Assembly: GCA_031267825.1 (NCBI GenBank)
Contig: JAIRYJ010000010.1
Coordinates: 1-40,832 of the forward strand
From: Bifidobacteriaceae bacterium
Lineage (GTDB): Bacteria > Actinomycetota > Actinomycetes > Actinomycetales > WQXJ01
DNA: 40,832 nt
Direction of reading: 5' to 3'
Shown here: positions 18,153 through 25,280 of the stretch, piece after piece
How positions within the stretch are numbered: the stretch's first letter is position 1
Layout: every line of letters starts with the position of its first letter
The notes under the pieces: model-generated
What the model saw: only the letters and a program-made list of their open reading frames with translations
The model's database searches: none
Told to the model about the DNA's origin: nothing
Translations under genes and position numbers: made by a program

Positions 18153-19087
18153 CCACCACAGCCTTGACCGGCCATTTCGAAACCAAACAACCAACCGTTC
18201 AAATGCCTGGCCGTAGGTTCGATTGGGGACGCCTGCTGCGATACGCACTACTCCTCTTCTTCCTCATAGTGGTGCTGATCCCGGTTTATGTACTATTCGT
18301 CACATCGTTCAAAGCGGTCGGCGACGCTGACCCGTCGCGCGCCTGGATGCTGCCGCAAGAATGGACCCTAGAAAACTGGAAAGTCGCGCTGTTAGGTTCC
18401 AATTCTGGCGCCTACGGCAAAATCTTCCCAGTTCTGCCAGCCTTGGGACGTACCTTGGCAATGGTTGTGCCAGCGGCCATCATTTCTTCATTCTTAGGTT
18501 CAATGAATGGGTTTGTGCTAGCCCGCTGGCGTTTCCCCTACGCCAACGTTGTGTTCACATTGATCCTGTTCGGCATGTTCATTCCTTACCAAGCTGTCAT
18601 GGTTCCGCTCTACCGAATTGTGATCGATTTGCAGCAGTCCTGGTTGCATCTCCAGCCCGGCATTCAGTCACTCGCCTTACTGCACATCATTTACGGAATA
18701 CCGATCACCACACTCATCTTCCGCAACTATTACCAGTCAGTCCCCCAGGAACTGATGGAAGCCGCCCGGGTTGATGGTGCTGGAATGATCCGGACCTATG
18801 TTTCAGTGGTCCTACCGATTTCGGTGCCATCTTTCGTGGTGGTGCTGATTTGGCAGTTCACGTCAGCTTGGAATGATTTCCTGTTCGCCAGCTTCTTTGG
18901 CGGCAACGCTGAAACACAAGCGCCGGTGACTGTAACGCTTAACGCGATCGCCCACGGCTCAATGATGACGAACTACGGTGTGTCCATGTCCGCCGCGCTG
19001 CTCGCCTCCCTGCCGACTCTGGTGATTTACATCCTGCTCGGCAAGTACTTCATCGGCGGTTTGATGTCCGGTTCGGTCAAGGGCTGA
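18149..19087 (+). CDS. Sugar ABC importer permease, MalG type (CUT1)
   Basis: The second permease, 312 residues. A short cytoplasmic N-terminus leads to the first helix (LLLFFLIVVLIPVYVLFVTS). The EAA loop is LMEAARVDGAGMIRTYVSVV followed by LPISVP, and the C-terminus FIGGLMSGSVKG is typical. The last codons and the stop lie inside a 61-bp repeat that recurs at the icd 3' end 6.1 kb away. No ATPase gene follows, so a shared ATPase is assumed. Confidence 0.93.
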   Translation: MTTTALTGHFETKQPTVQMPGRRFDWGRLLRYALLLFFLIVVLIPVYVLFVTSFKAVGDADPSRAWMLPQEWTLENWKVALLGSNSGAYGKIFPVLPALGRTLAMVVPAAIISSFLGSMNGFVLARWRFPYANVVFTLILFGMFIPYQAVMVPLYRIVIDLQQSWLHLQPGIQSLALLHIIYGIPITTLIFRNYYQSVPQELMEAARVDGAGMIRTYVSVVLPISVPSFVVVLIWQFTSAWNDFLFASFFGGNAETQAPVTVTLNAIAHGSMMTNYGVSMSAALLASLPTLVIYILLGKYFIGGLMSGSVKG

Positions 19088-19137
19088 CCCGGCGGCTCAG
19101 TCACTACCTGAGCCGGGCCTGGAGGCCCTGGTCAAGG
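19077..19137. repeat. 61-bp direct repeat, copy 1 (permease 3' end)
   Basis: It begins TCAAGGGCTGACCC and ends TTGGTCAAGG-like (CTGGTCAAGG here). 60 of 61 positions equal copy 2 at 25220-25280; the one difference is C at 19128 against T at 25271. It holds the last codons and TGA of the permease, a GGCTCAG/CTGAGCC terminator stem, and a sequence equal to the final ten codons of icd read on the minus strand. A shortened, degenerate extra copy (GTCAAGGACTGACCCGCTACC) begins at 19131. Confidence 0.95.
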
Positions 19138-19165
19138 ACTGACCCGCTACCTGAGCTGAGAACGC

Positions 19166-19199
19166 CCCGATGCTGAAAGGCCGCAGGGGCGGCATCGGG
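19166..19199 (+). terminator. Hairpin downstream of the importer operon
   Basis: CCCGATGC (19166-19173) and GCATCGGG (19192-19199) form a perfect 8-bp stem that can be extended by two inner pairs. It lies between the repeat copy and the adaptor gene, and would isolate the island from upstream transcription. Confidence 0.5.
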
Positions 19200-19339
19200 A
19201 ACCTGGCCTAACGCTGGCGGGCCGGACCCACAAGGAAACCGACCGACCGGTAGCCGCAACGATCGGACCAAGGTCAACCGCGAACCTTCTTGTATGGTGG
19301 TCGCACCTGTTGTAATGCCGGAGCGATCTGGGGGTTAGC

Positions 19340-20668
19340 ATGACTGGTGTGCCACGCACGGTAGCGGGACGTACTGCGGCCCTGATCGCACTGATCACGC
19401 TGGTAGTTGGGGCGGGTGCCGGATCAGGCATTATGGCGCTGCTGTATCCGGCACCCAGCACTTCAGCGATCGATAACGCCTCAAAGGAACTGGTTGTCAC
19501 GGCAACAGTCGAAGAACGGCCATCCCGTATCCAGTACACCTTGGCGGCGATCCTGACCGAACCAACCATTGCGGCCGTTCAGCAGACGGGCGGCGCCGGA
19601 GCACCGGTTCAAACCGACCCACAGCCGGGGATGGTTGCCGCGCCCACTTCGGATGGCGCGGGCGCCGACGGGACCAGCCAGCCGGTGACGGATGACGTGC
19701 TACGCCAAGTGGTGTCCGGGAGGACGCGTCAAGCTGGCGATGTCATAACTCATGGCGATCTGATCGCTGAAGTCTCAGGTCGGCCGGTATATGCCATGCC
19801 CGCTACAATGCCGCTCTACCGGAACCTCTACCTGGGACTGCGCGGCAACGATGTCACCGCTCTACAAGATGTTCTGGCCGGAGCCGGATTCTTCACGGCG
19901 AAACCAGATGGCATCTTCAACGCTGCCACACTTGCCTCCCTGACCAAGCTCTACGAACGCGATGGTTACGCCCTGCCGCTGGCCGGACAAGGCCAGAAAG
20001 GTCTTGTCATCTCGGAGACAGCCCAACTGCCAGCAGCCGGTGTGACAGTGGCGTCAGCTTGCCCAATGGGTGGCGAACCAACGGCTGATGTTCCCTTGGT
20101 GACCGTGATCGTGACGCCTGCTCTGATTCAGGCGCGGGCCAACCTGTTGGAGGCCGCCGCCTTCGCTAAAGGAGCGGCGGTGACCGTGCGGATCGGTCCA
20201 GACGAACCATTGACCAGTGTGGTTTCTGGTGTGAGTGATTTCAAAGAAGCCGACAGCTCCGGCCCGGCTGGGTTTGATGTCACAATCGCCACGCCCGTGG
20301 ACATAGACCTAAGTGGGTCCGCCGGTATGCCCATCCTTGTGACGGAGAGCGGTGACATTCCGACCGCTCTTAGCGTTCCGGCGGCGGCCATTCGCCAAAG
20401 CGCTGACGGCGTGACCAGCCTGGTTTGGGTGGCCGCAGCGGGCGCTGCCAAGGGTGGTGGCGAAAATGGAGCTGGGACTGGTGCGGGTGGCGGGACTGGT
20501 GCTGGTGGCGGGACTGGTGCTGGTGGCGGCTGGCGTGAAGTGCCAGTCACCGTCACCGGACAAGTCTCCGGCTGGGCCATGCTGGCCCCAACCGCGGACT
20601 TAGCGCCCGGCACCTTAGTCCTGGTATCAGGCGACCAATCAATCCGGGGAGTCGACGGCGATGAATGA
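19340..20668 (+). CDS. Membrane-anchored adaptor with peptidoglycan-binding domain
   Basis: A 442-residue HlyD/MacA-like periplasmic or wall-side adaptor. A single N-terminal membrane helix (AALIALITLVVGAGAGSG, about 13-35) is followed by an extracellular region. A PG_binding_1 domain lies at about 160-212 (NLYLGLRGNDVTALQDVL, GAGFFTAKPDGIFNAATL). A barrel-like adaptor region follows (VTVRIGPDEPLTSVVSGVSD) and includes a glycine-rich insertion (GAGTGAGGG units). The start ATG follows GGGGGT. It overlaps the ABC gene by 8 bases, so the two are coupled. Similar adaptor plus MacB-like pairs recur in Actinomycetota with unknown cargo. It probably links the exporter to the cell wall. Confidence 0.85.
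   Translation: MTGVPRTVAGRTAALIALITLVVGAGAGSGIMALLYPAPSTSAIDNASKELVVTATVEERPSRIQYTLAAILTEPTIAAVQQTGGAGAPVQTDPQPGMVAAPTSDGAGADGTSQPVTDDVLRQVVSGRTRQAGDVITHGDLIAEVSGRPVYAMPATMPLYRNLYLGLRGNDVTALQDVLAGAGFFTAKPDGIFNAATLASLTKLYERDGYALPLAGQGQKGLVISETAQLPAAGVTVASACPMGGEPTADVPLVTVIVTPALIQARANLLEAAAFAKGAAVTVRIGPDEPLTSVVSGVSDFKEADSSGPAGFDVTIATPVDIDLSGSAGMPILVTESGDIPTALSVPAAAIRQSADGVTSLVWVAAAGAAKGGGENGAGTGAGGGTGAGGGTGAGGGWREVPVTVTGQVSGWAMLAPTADLAPGTLVLVSGDQSIRGVDGDE
20474..20527 (+). repeat. 18-bp coding tandem repeat, three units
   Basis: Units at 20474-20491, 20492-20509 and 20510-20527 read GGGACTGGTGCTGGTGGC, the first with one change. They encode G-T-G-A-G-G repeats in the adaptor. Being in frame, copy number can vary without disrupting the protein. 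Confidence 0.85.
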
Positions 20669-22760
20669 TCCGGAGGCTCCGCCTGCCGCCGTTGACCCCC
20701 CGCTGATCTATACCAAGGGATTGGCGCGGGCGATTGGCCGGGCAGCCTCCGGTCCGCCTTCAGATACGGGCCCAGCGACGGCCAACCAGGCCACTGGAAC
20801 CACTCAAGTTCAAGCTCTGCGTTGCGCTACTTGCACCATTCGGCGTGGTGAGTTCGTCGCGATCATCGGGCCATCCGGTTCAGGTAAGACCACCCTGCTG
20901 AGCCTGCTTGGCTTGCTGGATCATGCGACTTCCGGCACTTATCGGTTCGATGGCGTCGATGTCGGCTCGCTGCGCGAACCTGACCGCGATGACTTGAGAG
21001 CCAACAGCATTGGATTCGTTTTCCAGAATTCCTATTTGATTGGCGCTGAAACCGTTGGCGCGAACGTCGCTTTGGGGCTGCGGGTGCGCGGCGTGCCTGC
21101 CCGCGAACGGAACAGGCTAGTCCTTCAGGCATTGGACCGGGTTGGTTTGGCCAGCGCTATCAACCGGCGGGCCGGGAATCTGTCAGGTGGGGAAAAGCAA
21201 CGTGTGGCGGTGGCGCGGGCGTTGGTCACTTCACCGAGGATGATCTTGGCGGACGAACCGACTGGCGCTTTAGACAGCGACTCAACCGTCCGTTTGATGG
21301 AGTTGCTTGGCTCCGTCAACGCCGCGGGCACAACAGTGGTGGTGGTGACGCATGATCCGCTGGTGGCTGGTGCTGCCCGGCGGCACCTCAGTATCACCGA
21401 CGGCGTGCTGGATGATGCTGGTGGTGCCCCGGTTGCGGGCGTGGTGGAGCCTGGCGCGGCGGTTCCCCGCCGGCCGCAAGGAAAACGTTCGGTTCGTCTG
21501 CGTCAAGAAGTGGCCGATGCCGTCCTGGCGTCTTTGATTCGTCCGGCGCGTTCGCTGCTGGTTACGTTGGCTTACGTGTTGGGGGTGGCCGCGCTGGTCG
21601 GGGCGATGGGTGTGGCCGGTGGAAGCACAGGACAGGTTGTCGAGCGCTTGACTGAGGCCGGCAGTAACGAAATCAGGGTGACTGACAATTCGATTCCCTG
21701 GTCGTTCGATTCAGCCATGGCTGAGGGCGTTGATCCGCTAACCGCCGTCAACGGCTTGTGGAATCAATCTCAGGTGACGGCGGGCCAGGTGGCAGCCATT
21801 GAAGGTGTTGTTGCCGCCACGCCAGTGCAGGTTTATAGCTCTGGAGGCAATGCCATCAGCCGGATCGGCCCTGGTAGAGCTGGCGGGCAGGTCTATGGCG
21901 GACAAGGCTCTGGCGGGCGAACAGGCACTGTTCCTTTTGGCGGACGTCTGATGATCCTCAGTGATTCCTATTTTGAGGCATCGGGAACGGAGGTTTCCTC
22001 CGGTACTACTGGTCTGCTCGGTAACACTTGGGATGCCGTGGTCGTGGTCGCCGGGTCCAGAGCCGCCGCTGAGTTGGGCCTTACTGAGGCTTCTCCGGGG
22101 GTAACCATCTGGGTAAACGGCTTAAGTGTTGACGTCGCCGCGATACTCTCGCCGAGCGGCGATGTGAGGCTTGATTCCGCGTTGTTTTTCTCGCCTGCGG
22201 CGCGACTGATTCTGAGTGACCAAACCGATCAGTATTGGGATATCCGCACCGCCGATGGCTATGCCGAGCCGGTCGCCAAGGCGATCCCCTTAGCCTTAGC
22301 TCCGAACAACCCAGGACAGATCGCCGTGTCTACAGTCGCCCAACTCGCCGGGCTTCAGCAAGGTGTCAGCGCGGATCTTTCCCGGATGCTGGGCGCGATC
22401 GGTGCTGTGATCCTGGTCCTGTCAGCCTTAACCTCTGCGACCACAATGTTCCTCGCGGTCCAGCATCGCGGTCCGGAGATCGCGTTGCGCCGCGCCATGG
22501 GAGCTAGCCGCGCCTCCATCTGGCGTCTGTTCACCTACGAGGGCACGGCCGTCGGCACTTGCGGTGGGGTGGTTGGCACAGCCATTGGGATTGGCGTCGC
22601 CGTGTTGGTTAGCCAAGCTAACAGCTGGCCGGTGCACATTGGCTCCCGGACTGTGGCGGCCGGCTTCCTGGTGGGTTTTCTGGCCGCTGTTTTGGCATCT
22701 ATGATTCCCGCGCTTCACGCCGCCCGGCGCGACCCGGCTGAGATCCTGCGGACCATCTGA
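20661..22760 (+). CDS. MacB-like ABC exporter, fused ATPase and permease
   Basis: A 699-residue type VII ABC transporter half. The ATPase domain comes first (about 50-265): Walker A GPSGSGKTT (70-78), Q-loop FVFQNSYL, signature LSGGEKQRVAVARAL, Walker B ILADEPTGALD and H-loop VVVTHDP. A membrane helix (SLLVTLAYVLGVAALVGAMG) follows, then a large extracellular MacB_PCD-type domain and a C-terminal FtsX-type three-helix block with ALRRAMGASRASIWRLFTYE and the end ARRDPAEILRTI. These transporters act by mechanotransmission and move peptides, toxins or lipoproteins already outside the membrane. With the PG-binding adaptor it should form an envelope-spanning machine. The neighbouring secreted I36 proteins are candidate cargo or targets. 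Confidence 0.93.
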   Translation: MNDPEAPPAAVDPPLIYTKGLARAIGRAASGPPSDTGPATANQATGTTQVQALRCATCTIRRGEFVAIIGPSGSGKTTLLSLLGLLDHATSGTYRFDGVDVGSLREPDRDDLRANSIGFVFQNSYLIGAETVGANVALGLRVRGVPARERNRLVLQALDRVGLASAINRRAGNLSGGEKQRVAVARALVTSPRMILADEPTGALDSDSTVRLMELLGSVNAAGTTVVVVTHDPLVAGAARRHLSITDGVLDDAGGAPVAGVVEPGAAVPRRPQGKRSVRLRQEVADAVLASLIRPARSLLVTLAYVLGVAALVGAMGVAGGSTGQVVERLTEAGSNEIRVTDNSIPWSFDSAMAEGVDPLTAVNGLWNQSQVTAGQVAAIEGVVAATPVQVYSSGGNAISRIGPGRAGGQVYGGQGSGGRTGTVPFGGRLMILSDSYFEASGTEVSSGTTGLLGNTWDAVVVVAGSRAAAELGLTEASPGVTIWVNGLSVDVAAILSPSGDVRLDSALFFSPAARLILSDQTDQYWDIRTADGYAEPVAKAIPLALAPNNPGQIAVSTVAQLAGLQQGVSADLSRMLGAIGAVILVLSALTSATTMFLAVQHRGPEIALRRAMGASRASIWRLFTYEGTAVGTCGGVVGTAIGIGVAVLVSQANSWPVHIGSRTVAAGFLVGFLAAVLASMIPALHAARRDPAEILRTI

Positions 22761-22781
22761 CCTCCCCTACCAATGGCCCGC

Positions 22782-22812
22782 TTGACAACCCCCCCCCACC
22801 TCGTGCCAGACT
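22782..22812 (+). promoter_or_regulatory. Candidate promoter with a C9 tract in its spacer
   Basis: A perfect TTGACA (22782-22787) is followed by A, nine consecutive C residues (22789-22797), and a weak -10 candidate CAGACT (22807-22812), 19 bases downstream. It would drive the first I36 gene with a leader of about 160 bases. The -10 is poor, so this call is tentative. Confidence 0.35.
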
Positions 22813-22981
22813 GATTCCAAATTAATAGATGGCCTGCGGGGCATCTGTATCAGCCTCTCGCCGACTGGCGCGGGGCCCGCTGGCCACCGGCATGCTCAAC
22901 ACCTGCGCTGCGCGAGCCACGGGCTTCGACGGCGCGAATTGGGTCACCGGTGGTCGACCGCAGTCTAGGAGGTATGGACTT

Positions 22982-23365
22982 ATGACACTAGCAAGACGGA
23001 TGGCCGCTCTGATCGTGGCGGCGGCCCTGACCACGATTGGCATTGGCGCCGTGCAGCTTGCGACTGCTGAGTCGGCCTATGCCGCGAGTTGCACTGGGGC
23101 TATGTGCCTGTACGAAAACACGAACTATGGCGGATCTCGCACCCAAGCGCCGACCGGTGTGTGCGCGATCTATCCAGACCTGAAGAATCAGAGTTTCAAC
23201 GACAAGGCCTCGTCAATTACGAATAGGGCGAAATACACTCAGTCATTTTGGATTGACAAGAACTATGCGGGAAGCCGCTTGAACGTCGCACCGTACGTGA
23301 GTGTGGCCAATCTGAAGGACGTTAGCTGGAATGACAAGATCTCCAGCGCGATTACAACCGGCTAG
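22982..23365 (+). CDS. Small secreted I36-family (crystallin-like) protein A
   Basis: A secreted protein of 127 residues resembling peptidase inhibitor family I36 (Streptomyces SMPI type), which has a beta/gamma-crystallin-like fold. The ATG at 22982 is preceded by AGGAGGT 8 bases upstream; the longer open frame from 22829 lacks this. The Sec signal peptide ends near SAYAA. The mature part has two related Greek-key-like halves: CTGAMCLYENTNYGGSR...NQSFNDKASSITN and QSFWIDKNYAGSRL...DVSWNDKISSAIT. Three cysteines are present (CxxxxC and a later one). Family members include metalloprotease inhibitors, but many have no known function, so inhibition is not proven. Its base composition is clearly lower in GC than its neighbours. 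Confidence 0.85.
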   Translation: MTLARRMAALIVAAALTTIGIGAVQLATAESAYAASCTGAMCLYENTNYGGSRTQAPTGVCAIYPDLKNQSFNDKASSITNRAKYTQSFWIDKNYAGSRLNVAPYVSVANLKDVSWNDKISSAITTG

Positions 23366-23385
23366 TCCGGTCGTACACGAGTCGC

Positions 23386-23410
23386 CAACGCCCGATGCTA
23401 ATCGGCGTTG
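23386..23410 (+). terminator. Hairpin between the two I36 genes
   Basis: CAACGCC (23386-23392) pairs with GGCGTTG (23404-23410) with an 11-base loop. It sits 20 bases after the stop of protein A and would give partial termination before protein B. Confidence 0.45.
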
Positions 23411-23446
23411 CGCTATTCATCAAACAAGACTTGGTTGGGAGACGCA

Positions 23447-23842
23447 ATGAGAATAATCAATAGGATCGCCGCACTTATGGCATGTGGGCTCGTGGTCGGC
23501 ACTGCGGCGTTAGGCCTAAACGTCATAACCGCACCGCCCGCAGCGGCAAGCACTAAGTGCAGCGTTTCGCTTTGCATGTATCAAGATAAGAACGGCGGCG
23601 GCTCTGTCCTCAAGGGCTTGAAAGGAACTTCCGGCGATTACTCTAACCTGTCCAACTTCAGTTTCAATGACAAGATCTCCTCAATTTACAATGAGGTTTC
23701 GAATGTCCAGTCTTTCTGGACAAACAAGGACTACAAGGGAACTCTGCTGCGTGTAGGCGCCTATCAGCAACACAGCGACCTAAAGCAGACTTCTGGAGGG
23801 ACTTTCCACGACTCTATTAGCAGTGTTAAGTGGAAGGGATGA
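23447..23842 (+). CDS. Small secreted I36-family (crystallin-like) protein B
   Basis: A 131-residue paralogue of protein A. The start MRIINRIAALMACG at 23447 follows GGGAG at good spacing; a 13-codon upstream extension of the frame is unsupported. The signal peptide ends near PPAAAS. The mature part again has CSVSLCMYQDKNGGGS, SNFSFNDKISSIYN, QSFWTNKDYKGTLLRVGAY and TFHDSISSVKWKG, so both halves of the fold and the CxxxxC pair are kept, while the third cysteine of protein A is absent. The pair probably arose by duplication and then diverged. Row 23641-23700 has only 23 G+C of 60, unlike the flanking genes, which suggests separate acquisition. Confidence 0.85.
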   Translation: MRIINRIAALMACGLVVGTAALGLNVITAPPAAASTKCSVSLCMYQDKNGGGSVLKGLKGTSGDYSNLSNFSFNDKISSIYNEVSNVQSFWTNKDYKGTLLRVGAYQQHSDLKQTSGGTFHDSISSVKWKG

Positions 23843-24243
23843 GAGAATCGAGGATCAGGTGTTGCGACGAGTCCTTTGCGTTAATTCAACAACGCATGAT
23901 TCCACTCGCCAGACAACGCCACGAGAGACGATTCCACGGCTTCACCCTGTCGAAAAGGCAAGACTCCGGTCAGTGAATCGAATCGTTGACCAGGGTTTCC
24001 ACAGGAGGGTTTCTGGAGCGGTGCGCCTGGAGAGACCTGTTTGGACACCGCTAGAACAGTGGCCAAACAAGGCCCTTTGCGGCTCACGGGACCCATCCAT
24101 ACCGCTACGCGACGATGAAGCCCGCGACAGGCAAGCGCAACGAGGCAATCCTGGGTGCCCGCCATCTGGCGGGCACCCAGGATGTGGAGTTTCTGCGGTT
24201 GTCGTAAATCACCTTGTGCGGTAGCGGCACAGGCGAGGTATCG
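23843..24243. other. 401-base stretch without a supported gene
   Basis: Between protein B and the lipoprotein gene I see open frames on both strands (about 23881-24165 minus, 23823-24224 plus), but none has a ribosome-binding site or a recognisable domain. The minus frame ends with LVALSGEWNHALLN, which reads like protein; it could be the tail of a decayed mobile element, though I cannot name one. The stretch ends with a very strong hairpin (listed separately) and the promoter region of the lipoprotein. Confidence 0.4.
24148..24183. terminator. 16-bp perfect hairpin upstream of the lipoprotein gene
   Basis: ATCCTGGGTGCCCGCC (24148-24163), loop ATCT, GGCGGGCACCCAGGAT (24168-24183). This is the most stable inverted repeat seen in the window. 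It could terminate transcription from the I36 genes, or be a palindromic element end. No long T-tract follows on either strand. Confidence 0.6.
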
Positions 24244-25149
24244 ATGAAGGTGGGCAGCAGGATGACAGTCCAGGTGAGTAGTCGGCCTTGGCTCTGCGCG
24301 CTTCTGATCGCGGGACTAGCTGGACTGGCGGGCAGCGCTTGCGTTGATGGTGCGGCGCCAGGAGGTGACGCACCTGAGACACCTCCGGAAGTCACGGCCG
24401 CCGCCTTGGTTGACCGCGAAACGGTCACAATTACGCTGCCTTTGCAGCGCTACGCCATGACTTGGGAAGAGGAAAAAGTGGTGCTGGCGGCGCAGCAGAT
24501 TGTGTTCGCCCAGTGTGTCACCGGTTTGGCTGACCCACCGCCGTCGGCATTGGATGCGGCCATCAGGACTTTAGCTCTGGAGGCATCACCGAACCCCTGG
24601 TTATACGGATTCTGGAGCGCGGAATTTGTAGCCGAAAACGGATACGTGCCGCTCTTTAGTGAGGTTACATTGGGCGACGGGCTAGACGTCACATCCGAAC
24701 AGGGCAGCGCGTGCGTGGCTTCGCCAGAATACATGGCGCTGGACTTGATTGACCCGACATACTTGACGCAGAGCCGCGAAGGAGATTTGCTAGGCCAACT
24801 GGTGGGTGAGACCATGGCGCAAACTGTAACTGACGACCGGTTTGTGACACTGGCCAAGGCACGCCGCGACTGTATTACCGAAAGCGGCTACCAAGCCGAC
24901 CCTGACAGTGAACTAATGAGCGTTGTAATCAAGGATGAGTGGAACTATGAGCAAAAACTGCAGGCCGCCATCGTCGAAGCGCAATGCAGTGATGGGTTGG
25001 ACCTGGTCCAGCAGGCCGCTAACCTGAACGCTACCTACGAGCAACTCGCGATTGATCGCAACCAGGCCGAACTGGTTGCGATCAGGCAAATAGCCGTCAG
25101 CCGTGCTGAAAAGGCCCGCCAGATCTTGATTGATTACGGCGTGATGTGA
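24244..25149 (+). CDS. Cysteine-containing hypothetical lipoprotein of the exporter cluster
   Basis: A 301-residue lipoprotein of unknown function. The start at 24244 (MKVGSRMTVQV) follows AGGCGAGG; ten upstream codons of the frame are unsupported. The lipobox is AGSAC. The mature part has four spaced cysteines (FAQCVTG, GSACVAS, RRDCITESGY, EAQCSDG), a YAMTWEEEKVVLAAQQIVFA helix and a long C-terminal helical region (ATYEQLAIDRNQAELVAIRQ). Proteins of this build, with Cys and GY motifs, are often found beside PG-binding adaptor/MacB-like pairs in Actinomycetota, so I consider it the third component of that system. The gene lies 400 bases after the I36 pair. Confidence 0.75.
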   Translation: MKVGSRMTVQVSSRPWLCALLIAGLAGLAGSACVDGAAPGGDAPETPPEVTAAALVDRETVTITLPLQRYAMTWEEEKVVLAAQQIVFAQCVTGLADPPPSALDAAIRTLALEASPNPWLYGFWSAEFVAENGYVPLFSEVTLGDGLDVTSEQGSACVASPEYMALDLIDPTYLTQSREGDLLGQLVGETMAQTVTDDRFVTLAKARRDCITESGYQADPDSELMSVVIKDEWNYEQKLQAAIVEAQCSDGLDLVQQAANLNATYEQLAIDRNQAELVAIRQIAVSRAEKARQILIDYGVM

Positions 25150-25194
25150 GCCGCGCGGACCTGGCTCATTCTTCGAGGCCTGGCTCGCCTGCCT

Positions 25195-25217
25195 GAGCTG
25201 GGCCGGATAGCCAGCTC
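25195..25217 (+). terminator. Terminator hairpin of the lipoprotein gene
   Basis: GAGCTGG (25195-25201) and CCAGCTC (25211-25217) form a perfect 7-bp stem with a 9-base loop followed by CTT. It lies 45 bases after the lipoprotein stop and directly before repeat copy 2. Confidence 0.5.
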
Positions 25218-25219
25218 CT

Positions 25220-25280
25220 TCAAGGGCTGACCCGGCGGCTCAGTCACTACCTGAGCCGGGCCTGGAGGCCTTGGTCAAGG
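25220..25280. repeat. 61-bp direct repeat, copy 2 (icd 3' end)
   Basis: The same orientation and sequence as 19077-19137 with one mismatch. It covers the last ten icd codons and the icd stop (TAG at 25247-25249 on the minus strand), the shared GGCTCAG/CTGAGCC stem, and a TCAAGGGCTGA that in copy 1 is the end of the permease. Here that permease tail is not attached to any gene, which is why it looks like a relic of the original junction. Confidence 0.95.

Larger units (their letters stand above)
19077..25280. mobile_element. Candidate accessory island bounded by 61-bp direct repeats
   Basis: The segment between the repeats (19138-25219) carries an adaptor, a MacB-like exporter, two I36-type secreted proteins, a 400-base orphan stretch and a lipoprotein. 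The copies together contain the 3' ends of both flanking genes (permease and icd), so one copy would restore a compact convergent permease/icd junction with 16 bp between stops. This is the expected footprint of an insertion or of unequal recombination. No integrase, transposase or replication gene was found inside, so the mechanism is unknown and the element may be decayed or may have moved in trans. Confidence 0.5.

Noticed and set aside
22982-23842. Lactococcin-972-type bacteriocins
   Set aside because: A small secreted protein next to a MacB-like exporter suggested this, but the CxxxxC start and the paired NDK-SSI motifs fit the I36/crystallin fold better, and there is no DUF1430 partner.
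23823-24224. Open frames on both strands between I36 protein B and the lipoprotein
   Set aside because: No start signal, no domain, and the plus frame begins inside the I36 gene. I describe the stretch as orphan sequence instead.
19077-25280. Prophage integrated at icd
   Set aside because: The repeat and icd site fit the idea, but no integrase, capsid, terminase or lysis genes are present, so I call it only an island of unknown mechanism.
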